Assembly (NCBI GenBank): GCA_018334995.1
Contig: JAGXKW010000021.1
Coordinates: 1 to 49,900 of the forward strand
DNA length: 49,900 nt
Origin: Wenzhouxiangellaceae bacterium
Lineage (GTDB): Bacteria; Pseudomonadota; Gammaproteobacteria; Xanthomonadales; Wenzhouxiangellaceae
Direction of reading: 5' to 3'
Position 1 is the stretch's first letter, and the number at the start of each line of letters is the position of its first letter. A program made the position numbers and the translations under genes. The notes beneath the pieces are model-generated. The model saw only the letters and a list, made by a program, of their open reading frames with translations, did no database searches and was not told where the DNA came from. Below are positions 16,740-25,378 of this stretch, piece after piece.

Positions 16740-19286
16740 TCAGAAGATTTCGTACGGGTCGGCTGCATCCTCGGATTCTTCATCCTCGCGTTGCTTGAGC
16801 GGCGGCAGATTGCCGGCGGGGAACCACTCGTCGACCGCGCCCGCTGCGCCGGATCTCACCCGCAGGCCGCTTTCGGGGTCGATGCGGGCTTCGACGATGC
16901 CCACCGGCACCGGATCGGGCCGTTCCGGCGAACCGTTCAGCGCGACCTGCATGTAGTCGACCCAGATCGGCAGCGCAGTGCGGCCGCCCTGCTCGAATCG
17001 GCCCAGCGGCTCGTTGTCGTCCATGCCAACCCAGACCGTCGTCACCAGGTGAGGATTGAAGCCGGAAAACCAGGTGTCGCGCTGGTCGTTGGTCGTCCCG
17101 GTCTTGCCCGCGAGATCGTCGCGTCCCAGCGCCAGCGCACGGCGCCCGGTGCCGTCCGTAATGACGTCGCCCATCATGGAGCGGATCAGCCAGGCGGTCT
17201 GCGGCCGGATGACGCGTTCGGCATATACGGGAACCGCCGGCCCCTGGAGGTCTCCGGCATTCGCCTCGTCGGACCCGTCCGTCGCCTCGCCCCCGGCCTG
17301 GTCCTGTGTCGATTCTTCGGTCCGACCACGGTCGGCAGCCAGTTCCAGGTCGAGTTCGCGCGGCGCGTTGCGCCCGTCCTCGTTCAGCGGTTGCTGCGGA
17401 TTCGCGACCCGCGTTTCGCGATCGCCGCATTCGGGACAGGCGATCGGACGCGGCGGCAGCGACAGTTCGCGCCCCTCGTCGTCGATGATCGCATGCAGGA
17501 AATGCGGCTCCACTGCAAACCCGTCGTTGGCGAAAACCGCGTAGGCGGTGGCCAGTTCCAGCGGGGTGATCGAAGCCGATCCCAGGGCCATCGACGGGCC
17601 GTTGGGGATTTCGCCACGCTTGAATCCGAAGTCGGCAACGTAGTCGATGGTCGGTTGCACGCCCATGTCCATGACCAGTCTCACGCTGATCAGGTTGCGC
17701 GAATGGACCATGGCCTCGCGGAGACGGGTCGGGCCGAAGAAGCGCTCGCTGAAGTTCATGGGTTTCCAGGTGCGTTCCTGGGACGGATCGTCGAACACGA
17801 TGGGTGCGTCGTTGACCAGGCTGGCCGGGGTATAGCCGTTGTCGATGGCCGCGGCGTAAATGAAAGGTTTGAAAGCCGATCCGGGCTGCCGACGGCTCTG
17901 CGTCGCCCGGTTGAACTGGCTGGCGCCGAAATCCAGCCCGCCGACCAGCGCCACCACCGCGCCGGTGTCGGGTTTCAGCGAGACCAGCGCGGCCTGGGCT
18001 TCGGGCACCTGGGCCAACTGTGGGCCGTCCTCGCCGGGACGAAGTCGCACCAGGTCGCCGGCAGACAGCACTTGTTCCACGGCTTCCGGACGCGCCGCCA
18101 GCGCGTCGCGCGCCAGGTGCTCGCGCGCCCACGCGACGGCCTCCAGGCCGAGTTCGACCTCGCTGCCGTCACGTTCCAGCAGGATGGCGGATTCGGCGCT
18201 GGACTGGAGCACGACTGCCGGGCGCAAGTCGCCGATCACGCGGGTGTTTCCAAGCAGCTCCAGCAGCCCTTCGCGGTTCTGGAGCAGTGCCGTGTCAAGC
18301 TCGCGCTCCGCACCGCGCCAGCCGTGGCGGCGGTCGTAACTGTCCAGCCCGTCGCGCACCGCGCGATCGGCCGCCTGCTGTAGACGGCTGTCGGCGGTGG
18401 TCACGATGGTATAGCCGCGCGTGTAGGCCGCATTGGCGCCGAATCGGTCAACCGCTTCCTGCCGCGCGATTTCGGCGATCCATGGGGCATCCAGCTCGGC
18501 CTGCGGGCCATGCAGCCGGGCATTGTCCGGCTCGATCATTGCGGTCTCGTATTCAGCCTGGCTGATGAACTCCTCGTCGCGCATGCGCCCGAGCACATAG
18601 CTCCTGCGGTCCAGCGCCAGGCCCGGATTGGTCACCGGATTGACGACCGAGGGGCGTTGCGGCAGGCCGGCGATCATGGCCGTCTCGGCAATGCTGAGTT
18701 CTTCTGCGGCCTTGCCGTAATAAATCTGCGCGGCGGCGCCGACGCCGTAGGCCCGATGGCCGAGGAATTCCTTGTTGAGGTAAAGCTCGAGAATTTCGTC
18801 CTTGCTCAGCTCGCGCTCGATTTTCATCGCCAGGAAGATTTCCCGGACCTTGCGCGTGAGCGAGAATTCGTTGCTCAGGTAGAAGCGCCGCGCGACCTGC
18901 TGCGTGATGGTGCTGCCACCAGGCACGCGGCGCTGGCCCATGTAGCGCACGTAGCCGAACACGCCGCGCAGCGTGCCGCGCCAGTCGATGCCGGGGTGGC
19001 GGTAGAAATTATCGTCTTCGGCGGCCAGGAAGGCCTGCTTCAGTTGCAGCGGAATATCGTCGATCGTCAGCGGTATCCGGCGCTGCTCGCCCACCGTGGT
19101 AATCAGCCTGTCATCGGCTGAATAGATTCTCAACGGCACCTGCAATTCCACGTCACGCAGCGTGTCGACCGAAGGTAGCGAGGGCACGATAATCAGCCAC
19201 AAGACTGTGAATCCGATCACTGACAGGGCCATTCCCAGCAAAAACAGTCGGATAGAAAACTTAATTAAAGACTTTATTTGTGGCAT
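16740..19286 (-). CDS. mrcA: Penicillin-binding protein 1A (bifunctional class A PBP)
   Basis: 848 aa from the ATG at 19286 (MPQIKSLIKFSIRLFLLG). A GTG 21 bp upstream is a possible alternative. After one membrane helix (about residues 12-35) comes a GT51 glycosyltransferase domain with catalytic Glu90 (AAEDDNFYRHPG) and GGSTITQQ, then the transpeptidase with SAFK (Ser470-Lys473), HSRN and KTGTT (from Lys728). A CPECG stretch between SRN and KTG matches the same place in E. coli PBP1A. It polymerises and cross-links peptidoglycan in the periplasm. It is divergent from pilMNOPQ, the standard arrangement in gammaproteobacteria. Confidence 0.96.
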   Translation of the reverse strand: MPQIKSLIKFSIRLFLLGMALSVIGFTVLWLIIVPSLPSVDTLRDVELQVPLRIYSADDRLITTVGEQRRIPLTIDDIPLQLKQAFLAAEDDNFYRHPGIDWRGTLRGVFGYVRYMGQRRVPGGSTITQQVARRFYLSNEFSLTRKVREIFLAMKIERELSKDEILELYLNKEFLGHRAYGVGAAAQIYYGKAAEELSIAETAMIAGLPQRPSVVNPVTNPGLALDRRSYVLGRMRDEEFISQAEYETAMIEPDNARLHGPQAELDAPWIAEIARQEAVDRFGANAAYTRGYTIVTTADSRLQQAADRAVRDGLDSYDRRHGWRGAERELDTALLQNREGLLELLGNTRVIGDLRPAVVLQSSAESAILLERDGSEVELGLEAVAWAREHLARDALAARPEAVEQVLSAGDLVRLRPGEDGPQLAQVPEAQAALVSLKPDTGAVVALVGGLDFGASQFNRATQSRRQPGSAFKPFIYAAAIDNGYTPASLVNDAPIVFDDPSQERTWKPMNFSERFFGPTRLREAMVHSRNLISVRLVMDMGVQPTIDYVADFGFKRGEIPNGPSMALGSASITPLELATAYAVFANDGFAVEPHFLHAIIDDEGRELSLPPRPIACPECGDRETRVANPQQPLNEDGRNAPRELDLELAADRGRTEESTQDQAGGEATDGSDEANAGDLQGPAVPVYAERVIRPQTAWLIRSMMGDVITDGTGRRALALGRDDLAGKTGTTNDQRDTWFSGFNPHLVTTVWVGMDDNEPLGRFEQGGRTALPIWVDYMQVALNGSPERPDPVPVGIVEARIDPESGLRVRSGAAGAVDEWFPAGNLPPLKQREDEESEDAADPYEIF

Positions 19287-19313
19287 GGAGTATGATACTA
19301 CTTGCACCTGGGT

Positions 19314-19337
19314 CGATCGTCGCGGGAGGGACGATCG
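19314..19337. promoter_or_regulatory. Inverted repeat in the ponA-pilM divergent region
   Basis: CGATCGTC (19314-19321) and GACGATCG (19330-19337) flank an 8-nt GC-rich spacer, 28 bp upstream of the PBP1A start codon. It could be an operator or an RNA hairpin in the PBP1A leader. The rest of 19338-19495 shows no gene and no unambiguous promoter. Confidence 0.4.
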
Positions 19338-19495
19338 CCGGCAGGCCGGTGAAAAGCCCGAAGTTGGACCCTGCGAATCGCCGAACGGTTCATTTTATCG
19401 GCACTGATCGGTTAGATTGTCAACTTTCTTCAGGGTTCGAAGCGCGATACGGGGGCGGGCCGGCGTTGAGATAACAAAACTACAGGAGGCTGGGG

Positions 19496-19618
19496 ATGGA
19501 GCGCAGTGGCAAAGCCGATCTTGAGCTAGAGGGAGTGGCAAACCGACGCCCCGCGTCGGGGTCCGGCAATGGGCAATACCAACCAACAACGATTGCAGCT
19601 ATGGGGGAACGGTCTTGA
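19496..19618 (+). CDS. 40-residue leader ORF whose stop overlaps the pilM start
   Basis: ATG 19496 lies 6 nt after a perfect AGGAGG. The frame of 40 codons (MERSGKADLELEGVANRR ... AAMGERS) ends with TGA at 19616-19618. The TTG start of pilM is 19615-19617, so stop and start share two bases (TTGA). The peptide is hydrophilic, Gly/Ser/Ala-rich and without a signal or membrane segment. Because the site for pilM itself is weak and the codon is TTG, the arrangement suggests that pilM translation is coupled to, or limited by, this ORF. It is seen directly in the sequence. Expression is inferred. Confidence 0.55.
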   Translation: MERSGKADLELEGVANRRPASGSGNGQYQPTTIAAMGERS

Positions 19619-20673
19619 ACATCTTCAAAAGATCCGTGCCGCCCACGATCGGCGTGGATATCGGCACCAGCAGCGTCAAAATCCTGCAGCTCAGCAAGTC
19701 CGGATCCGGTTATCGCCTCGAGCATATGGCGACTGAAGGTCTGCCGGAAGGCGCTTATGCCGAGCACAGCATCAACAACGTCGACGAGGTCGGCGCCGCG
19801 ATCCGTGCCGCCGTCAAGCGGAGCGGTACCAAGGCCAGGCATTGCGCGATGGCGGTCTCGGGTTCGGCGGTGATTACCAAGCTAATCCATTTGCCCGGCG
19901 ATCTGGCCGAGGACGAAATCGAGGGACAGATCGAAGTCGAGGCCGGCCAGTACATTCCCTATCCGCGCGATGAAGTCAGCCTGGATTTCGAGATCCTGGG
20001 ACCATCGGCACGCAACGCCGATGTCACCGAGGTTCTGTTGGCCGCTTCCAAGACCGAGAATGTCGAGACGCGGGAAGCGGTGGCCGAACTTGCCGGTCTG
20101 AGCGCGCGCGTCATCGACGTCGAGGCCTTTGCCGTGGCCAACGCATTCGAGTTGGTCCGCAAGACCGACGGCATTCCCGATTCGTCCGTGATCGCGGTGC
20201 TCGACATCGGCGACGTGCGCGCCTCGCTCAATGTACTGCGCGCGGGTCGTTCGATCTATTATCGCGACCACCCCTTCGGCGGACGCGAATTGATCGAAGA
20301 GACCATGCGCCGTTACGGACTGGATTCGGAACAGGCGCAATTCTGGAAGCGCGGCGAGGAGCCGCCGGCGGGATTCGACGACGAGGTGCTCGAGCCTTAC
20401 AGGCAAAGCGTGATCCAGCAGATCGGCCGGGCCCTGCAGTTCTACTCCTCCAGCCGCGAGTATTCCAGCATCAGCACGCTTTATCTCGCCGGCGGCGGTG
20501 CAGCCGCCGAGGGGCTGGTCGAGGCGGTTTCGTCCGAGTTGGGCATGAATGCCGAACTGGCCGATCCCCTCAAGGACGTCAAGCTCGCGCCACGGATCAA
20601 TGCCGGCGCGCTTGACCAGATGAGACCATTGCTGGTCACGGCATGTGGCCTGGCACTGCGGGGAGTCGAATAA
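19615..20673 (+). CDS. pilM: Type IV pilus inner-membrane assembly protein PilM
   Basis: 352 aa, actin/FtsA-like ATP-binding fold. The start codon is TTG: the N terminus MNIFKRSVPPTIGVDIGTSS matches the family and no in-frame ATG precedes it. Phosphate-binding loop one is VDIGTSSVKILQL, and a second is AVLDIGDVRASLNVL. A GGG stretch (LYLAGGGAAAEGL) completes the nucleotide site. PilM is cytoplasmic and binds the N-terminal tail of PilN to anchor the alignment subcomplex. It is the first gene of pilMNOPQ, whose genes overlap by one base or more. A leader ORF overlaps its start. Confidence 0.95.
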   Translation: MNIFKRSVPPTIGVDIGTSSVKILQLSKSGSGYRLEHMATEGLPEGAYAEHSINNVDEVGAAIRAAVKRSGTKARHCAMAVSGSAVITKLIHLPGDLAEDEIEGQIEVEAGQYIPYPRDEVSLDFEILGPSARNADVTEVLLAASKTENVETREAVAELAGLSARVIDVEAFAVANAFELVRKTDGIPDSSVIAVLDIGDVRASLNVLRAGRSIYYRDHPFGGRELIEETMRRYGLDSEQAQFWKRGEEPPAGFDDEVLEPYRQSVIQQIGRALQFYSSSREYSSISTLYLAGGGAAAEGLVEAVSSELGMNAELADPLKDVKLAPRINAGALDQMRPLLVTACGLALRGVE

Positions 20674-21269
20674 TGCGCAAGATCAATCTACTGCCCTGGC
20701 GTGAGGAACTGCGCCACCAGGCCCAGCGAAATTTCTTGATCATGCTGGTGCTGGCCGCGCTGATCGCGGCCGGCTGCGTGTTTGCCGTCAACCGCTACTT
20801 CGAAGCGCAGATCGGCAACCAGAACGACCGCAACGCCTACCTGAGAACCGAAATCACCAAGCTCGATCGGCAGATCGCGCGTATCGAGCGGCTCGACGAG
20901 ACGCGCAGTCGTCTCCTGGAGCGCAAGCGGGTCATCGAGGATCTCCAGGCGAACCGGACCCTGATGGTGCGGCTGTTCGACCAGCTGGTCAGGACCGTGC
21001 CCACCGGCATCCGCCTGCTCAACGCGCGGCAGCAGGACGATGAAATCACGCTGCGCGGGACCAGTCAGTCCAATGCCCGCGTATCGACCTATTTGCGCAA
21101 CCTGGAAGCCGCCGGCGTGCTGCACGATCCGCGCCTTCGGATCATCGAGGCCGAGACCGACGACACCGATTCGACGATGCCGTACATGTTCGAAGTGTCC
21201 GCTACGGTAGCGCCGCCCGAAACGGTTGCAGAAAATGAATCCCAGGACGGAACGGAGGCCGGAGAATAA
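20673..21269 (+). CDS. pilN: Type IV pilus assembly protein PilN
   Basis: 198 aa from the ATG at 20673, which overlaps the pilM stop by one base (TAATG). The short cytoplasmic tail MRKINLLPWREELR holds the conserved INLLPWR motif that docks into PilM. A membrane helix follows at about 20-42, then a coiled coil (LRTEITKLDRQIARIERLDE) and a ferredoxin-like periplasmic domain. PilN dimerises with PilO in the inner membrane alignment complex. Confidence 0.94.
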   Translation: MRKINLLPWREELRHQAQRNFLIMLVLAALIAAGCVFAVNRYFEAQIGNQNDRNAYLRTEITKLDRQIARIERLDETRSRLLERKRVIEDLQANRTLMVRLFDQLVRTVPTGIRLLNARQQDDEITLRGTSQSNARVSTYLRNLEAAGVLHDPRLRIIEAETDDTDSTMPYMFEVSATVAPPETVAENESQDGTEAGE

Positions 21270-21889
21270 TGAATCTTCAGGAAATTCGCGACCTCGACTT
21301 CAACGACCTGGGAAGTGCTTCCAGCGGTGCCAAGGCGTTTCTGCTGATCGTGCTGGCGGCAGCCATCCTGGGCGCCGGCTACTGGTTCATCATCAAGGAT
21401 CAGCGTGCCGACCTCGCCAACCGCGAACGGCAGGAAACCCAGCTGCGCCAGGAGTTCCAGGAAAAGCAGCGCAAGGCTGCATCGCTGGAAGTCCTGGAAC
21501 AGCAGCTCGATGAAATGCGCACCATGCTGCGTACCCTGCTGCGCCAGCTTCCGAGCAAGACCGAGATGCCCGATCTTTTGGTCGATATCTCGCAGACCGC
21601 ACTGGCTGCGGGAATCGAGACCGAGCTGTTCGAGCCCCGTTCGGAAGAAGTGCAGGACTTCTACGCCGAACAGCCGATCGCGATCAGGATGACCGGCCAG
21701 TACCACCAGTTCGGAAACTTCGTCAGCGGCGTCGCTTCGCTCTCGCGGGTGGTCATCCTGACCATGCAGGACATCTCATTGGAGCCGGTCGAGGGTCGAC
21801 CCGGCATACTGCGCATGGAGGGGACGGTAACCACTTACCGTTATCTCGATGATGGTGAAGACAGTCAATTGCTGGAAGGAGAGTCCTGA
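21269..21889 (+). CDS. pilO: Type IV pilus assembly protein PilO
   Basis: 206 aa, start overlapping the pilN stop by one base (TAATG). A cytoplasmic N-terminal part (NLQEIRDLDFNDLGSA) leads to a membrane helix at about 20-39 (LLIVLAAAILGAGYWFIIKD), a coiled coil (RERQETQLRQEFQEKQRKAA) and a periplasmic domain with LLRQLPSKTEMPDLLVDIS and MTGQYHQFGNFVSGVASLSR. It is the PilN partner and contacts PilP. Confidence 0.94.
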   Translation: MNLQEIRDLDFNDLGSASSGAKAFLLIVLAAAILGAGYWFIIKDQRADLANRERQETQLRQEFQEKQRKAASLEVLEQQLDEMRTMLRTLLRQLPSKTEMPDLLVDISQTALAAGIETELFEPRSEEVQDFYAEQPIAIRMTGQYHQFGNFVSGVASLSRVVILTMQDISLEPVEGRPGILRMEGTVTTYRYLDDGEDSQLLEGES

Positions 21890-22422
21890 TGCGCCGGATT
21901 GCACTCCTCAACCTGATTATTCTCTCCGGGCTCCTGCTGATCGGTTGCAGTGAAGGCAAGCAGGATCTCGAACAATGGGTGAACCAGACATTGGCCCGAC
22001 CGCCGGGCAATGTCGAGCCATTGCCGCAGATCGTGACCCCCGAGCCGGTGGTTTACGACGCCTACGACCTGCGCGATCCATTCATGCGCCCGCGTCCGGA
22101 CCAGCAAGGAACGGCCGCTGCCAGCAGCGGACCGCGACCGGATCCGGACCGCCGCCGCGAATTTCTGGAGCAGTTTCCGCTCGACTCGCTCGATATGGTC
22201 GGGACGATTTCGATCGGAGATCAGACCTACGGCCTGATCTCCGACCCAGAAGACACCATTCACCGAGTCAGCGAAGGGAATTACCTGGGGCGGAATCACG
22301 GCCGGATCCTGCAGGTCACGCCAGTCGCCGTCGAAGTCATGGAGCTGGTGCCCGACGGGGCTGAAGGCTGGATGGAACGTGAAGCGCGAATTGCGCTGCC
22401 CGACGACGACCGGCAGGGATGA
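21889..22422 (+). CDS. pilP: Type IV pilus lipoprotein PilP
   Basis: 177 aa, start overlapping the pilO stop (TGATG). A lipoprotein signal ends LLIGC with Cys20 as the lipidation site. A flexible proline-rich region (PPGNVEPLPQIVTPEPVVYD) binds PilN/PilO. The C-terminal beta domain (DSLDMVGTISIGDQTYGLIS, EGNYLGRNHGRILQV) is the HR-like fold that binds the periplasmic N domains of the secretin. It connects the inner-membrane complex to PilQ. Confidence 0.93.
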   Translation: MRRIALLNLIILSGLLLIGCSEGKQDLEQWVNQTLARPPGNVEPLPQIVTPEPVVYDAYDLRDPFMRPRPDQQGTAAASSGPRPDPDRRREFLEQFPLDSLDMVGTISIGDQTYGLISDPEDTIHRVSEGNYLGRNHGRILQVTPVAVEVMELVPDGAEGWMEREARIALPDDDRQG

Positions 22423-22508
22423 TGGTGGACGCTATGAAAACACACGAATTTGGCACGGGAATGCAAGTTATGAACCCCCAGGAAGGGAACTCAACAGGGA
22501 GCCTGACA

Positions 22509-24662
22509 ATGAACCGTACGAAGCGAATCCTGGCCCTTCTGGCCGGCGCGATCTGGCTGTTGGCCGGTCCGCTCTCGGCGACCGAAGTCACCGACGTCCG
22601 GATGAGTGATGACGGCGAAAAACTTCGTTTCATCATTTCCACCGACGAAGCGCCCGGGCAGCCGACGGTATTTACCACCGATCAGCCGCCGCGCATCGTG
22701 CTCGAGCTTCCGGATTCCGAATCCAGCGTGCGCGCCGGACAGGTGCCGGTCAGCATCGGGCCGGTCCGCAGTTACATGGCGCTTTCTTCGGGCGGGCGCA
22801 CCCGGCTTGTGGTCGATCTTTCGCGCAGCGTTGGCTACGACGTCGACGTTCAGGGCAACGAGATCGTGCTCAGCGTCGATTCGGGCGGTTCGGCAGGCCG
22901 GGCCAGCGGCGCCGGCTCCGGCAACCAGTACGAGATCGCCGGCCTTGATTTCCGCCGCGGCGACGAAGGCGAAAGCCGGGTGCTGGTCGAGCTAGACCAG
23001 CCCGGTGTCGACATTTCGGTCGACGAACGCGCTTCGTCATTGCGTGTCGACCTGTTCGATACCGAACTACCCGAAGAAATGATGCAACAGCTCGACGTGA
23101 CCGATTTCGCCACGCCGGTCAAGACCATCACGCCCGAAGTGCGCGGCAGCAACGTCCGTCTGAACCTGGATATTTCCGGCGCCTATTCGCACGTCGCCTA
23201 CCAGACCGACAACCGGCTGGTCATCGAAGTTACCGAGCCCGAGATGGAGCCGCGCATGACGCGTGAACTGGAGTTCTTCCAGGACCGGGACTACGAGGGC
23301 GAGCGGATCACACTGAACTTCCAGGACATACCGGTTCGCTCGGTGCTCTCGCTGATTGCCGACATCTCCGATCTCAACATCGTGGTTTCCGATTCGGTCG
23401 ATGGTAGCCTGACATTGCGCCTGACCAATGTGCCCTGGGATCAGGCGCTGGACATCGTATTGGAAACCCGCAACCTGGCCATGCGCGAATCCGGCAACGT
23501 GCGCTGGGTCGCGCCGGCCGATGAAATCGCTGCACGTGAACAGCAGGTCCTGCGTGCGCGCGCGGAGCGCGAAACGCTGGAGCCGTTGCGCACGGTGATG
23601 ATCCCGGTCAGCTATGCCGACGCCGGCGCGCTGGCCGAGTTGATCCGTTCGTCGACCGCGGTCGGCGGCGACGGTGGGACCGGAGCCGGCCTGCTTTCCG
23701 AGCGCGGCTCGGTGACTATCGACCAGCGCACTAATACGCTGCTGGTCACGGACACCACCAGCCAGATCGATCGCGTCCAGGACCTGGTTACCGAACTCGA
23801 TCGGCCGGTGCGTCAGGTCCTGATCGAATCGCGCATCGTCATCGCGCGCTCCAGCTTCAACTACGAGCTCGGGGTGCGATTCGGCGTCAGCGGTTCGGGC
23901 AGTCTGGACAACAATCTCGTGTCCATCGGCGGCTCTGCCGAGGCCACCGACCAGATGAGCAATGTCGGCCTGACGCGCCGCCAGCTGCTCGGCCAGCGTC
24001 CCGGCCGTCCGACCTTGCTCCCGGGTGAGGATGGGGGCGGGATATCCGTGCCGGCGCTGGGCGATCGCTTGAACGTCAACCTGCCGGTCGCCAATGCCGC
24101 CGGCGCGTTCGGCATCAGTTTCCTGGCCAGCAACTATCTGCTGGATCTCGAACTCTCCGCGCTCGAAGCCCAGGGTGAGGGCGAGGTCATCTCGACCCCG
24201 CGCGTGATCACCGCCAATCAGAACGAGGCGTTCATTCAACAGGGTGTGGAGATTCCGTTCGAAGAGGCTACGACCTCCGGCGCGACCAACGTCGAGTTCA
24301 AGGAAGCCGTGCTGGAACTGCGCGTCACGCCACTGATCACCCCGGACAATCGGGTTCAGCTCAACCTGGGCATCAAGCAGGACACGGTGGGCGAAATCTT
24401 CCAGACCGGACGCGGTGGGTCGGTGCCGTCGATCGACACGCGCGAACTGGGCACCAGCGTGCTGGTTGAAAACGGTCAGACCGTTGTGCTTGGCGGGATC
24501 TTCCAGGAAGAGCGCAACTACAACACCACCAAGGTGCCCATGCTCGGCGACGTGCCGGTGCTCGGAACGCTGTTCCGCCGCCGTGCGACCAATGACGAGA
24601 AGCGCGAACTGCTGATTTTCATCACGCCGAACATTCTCGACGACCAGATCAGGATCGACTGA
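22509..24662 (+). CDS. pilQ: Type IV pilus outer-membrane secretin PilQ
   Basis: 717 aa from ATG 22509, chosen because AGGGAG lies 8 nt upstream and a normal signal peptide follows (MNRTKRILALLAGAIWLLAG). The frame is open from 22419, overlapping the pilP stop, so longer forms (for example ATG 22419 or 22434) are not excluded. Order of domains: two AMIN peptidoglycan-binding repeats (about 25-240), secretin short N domain (LNFQDIPVRSVLSLIADISD), secretin N domain (MIPVSYADAGALAELIRSST), and the C-terminal secretin barrel with VISTPRVITANQNEAFIQQG and PMLGDVPVLGTLFRRR. It forms the pore through which the pilus leaves the cell. Confidence 0.94.
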   Translation: MNRTKRILALLAGAIWLLAGPLSATEVTDVRMSDDGEKLRFIISTDEAPGQPTVFTTDQPPRIVLELPDSESSVRAGQVPVSIGPVRSYMALSSGGRTRLVVDLSRSVGYDVDVQGNEIVLSVDSGGSAGRASGAGSGNQYEIAGLDFRRGDEGESRVLVELDQPGVDISVDERASSLRVDLFDTELPEEMMQQLDVTDFATPVKTITPEVRGSNVRLNLDISGAYSHVAYQTDNRLVIEVTEPEMEPRMTRELEFFQDRDYEGERITLNFQDIPVRSVLSLIADISDLNIVVSDSVDGSLTLRLTNVPWDQALDIVLETRNLAMRESGNVRWVAPADEIAAREQQVLRARAERETLEPLRTVMIPVSYADAGALAELIRSSTAVGGDGGTGAGLLSERGSVTIDQRTNTLLVTDTTSQIDRVQDLVTELDRPVRQVLIESRIVIARSSFNYELGVRFGVSGSGSLDNNLVSIGGSAEATDQMSNVGLTRRQLLGQRPGRPTLLPGEDGGGISVPALGDRLNVNLPVANAAGAFGISFLASNYLLDLELSALEAQGEGEVISTPRVITANQNEAFIQQGVEIPFEEATTSGATNVEFKEAVLELRVTPLITPDNRVQLNLGIKQDTVGEIFQTGRGGSVPSIDTRELGTSVLVENGQTVVLGGIFQEERNYNTTKVPMLGDVPVLGTLFRRRATNDEKRELLIFITPNILDDQIRID

Positions 24663-24683
24663 TCGCGGTCGAAGCTTCGGCAA

Positions 24684-24715
24684 AGGCCCGGATCGTTTTC
24701 GATCCGGGCCTTTTT
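24684..24715 (+). terminator. Strong Rho-independent terminator of the pil operon
   Basis: AGGCCCGGATCG (24684-24695) pairs with CGATCCGGGCCT (24700-24711) around a TTTT loop and is followed by T's to 24715. A-rich sequence on the left also makes it functional in reverse. It lies 21 bp after pilQ. Confidence 0.92.
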
Positions 24716-24774
24716 GTATGCGTCGACTGCCGGCGGCTTCGCTCATTTCGGTGCCGCCCGTTTACAATGCAGGC

Positions 24775-25374
24775 ATGACTGAAAGACCGCATTCGCCTGC
24801 TGCCGAGCGCAATCGTGAACCGATTCTGAAAGTTCTGCACGCCTGGCTGCCGAAATCCGGTCGCATGCTGGAAATCGGCGCCGGCACCGGACAGCACGCA
24901 CTGTTCTTCGCGCCGGCATTCCCACTCTGGCAATGGCAGGCCAGCGATCGACCCGAACAACTGTCCAGTCTGGAAGAAGGGCTGCTCGAACACGGCCAGC
25001 CCAACCTTGAAGCCCCGATTGCGCTGGAAGTGACCGGCTACTGGCCGAAAGCGCGCTTCGATGCCGTCTACTCGGCCAATACCGCTCATATCATGCACGT
25101 CCCGGCGGTCGCGGCCATGTTCGCCGGCGTCGGTCAGTGCCTGAACCCGGGCGGCCTGTTCGTACTCTACGGGCCGTTCATGCGCCACGGCCGGCACAGC
25201 GCGCAAAGCAATGCCGATTTCGACGCCAGCCTGCGCGCGCGCGATCCGGGCATGGGCATACGGGATCTCGAAGACCTGGATCGGCTGGCGGCGGACGCCG
25301 GCCTGGAGCGAATTGCGGAACTTCGCATGCCGGCCAACAATCACATCCTGATCTTCCACAAGAGCGAGCGCTGA
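24775..25374 (+). CDS. DUF938 SAM-dependent methyltransferase
   Basis: 199 aa from ATG 24775. An upstream in-frame start at 24718 lies in the pilQ terminator and is rejected. N-terminal FSPAAERN-type signature (HSPAAERNREPILKVL) and motif I MLEIGAGTGQHALFFAPAFP define DUF938. Later parts include FDAVYSANTAHIMHVPAV and LFVLYGPFMRHGRHSA. The substrate is unknown. A TACAAT box (24763-24768) sits only 6 bp before the ATG and there is no Shine-Dalgarno sequence, so the mRNA may be leaderless. The GAF-domain gene follows after 4 bp in the same operon. Confidence 0.88.
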   Translation: MTERPHSPAAERNREPILKVLHAWLPKSGRMLEIGAGTGQHALFFAPAFPLWQWQASDRPEQLSSLEEGLLEHGQPNLEAPIALEVTGYWPKARFDAVYSANTAHIMHVPAVAAMFAGVGQCLNPGGLFVLYGPFMRHGRHSAQSNADFDASLRARDPGMGIRDLEDLDRLAADAGLERIAELRMPANNHILIFHKSER

Positions 25375-25378
25375 TTCA

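Noticed and set aside
16701-18383. 560-codon plus-strand frame opposite PBP1A
   Set aside because: Antisense shadow. PBP1A on the minus strand has all class A PBP motifs.
23067-24746. 559-codon minus-strand frame opposite pilQ
   Set aside because: Shadow of pilQ in high-GC DNA. Its composition is His/Gly/Arg-rich with no domain.
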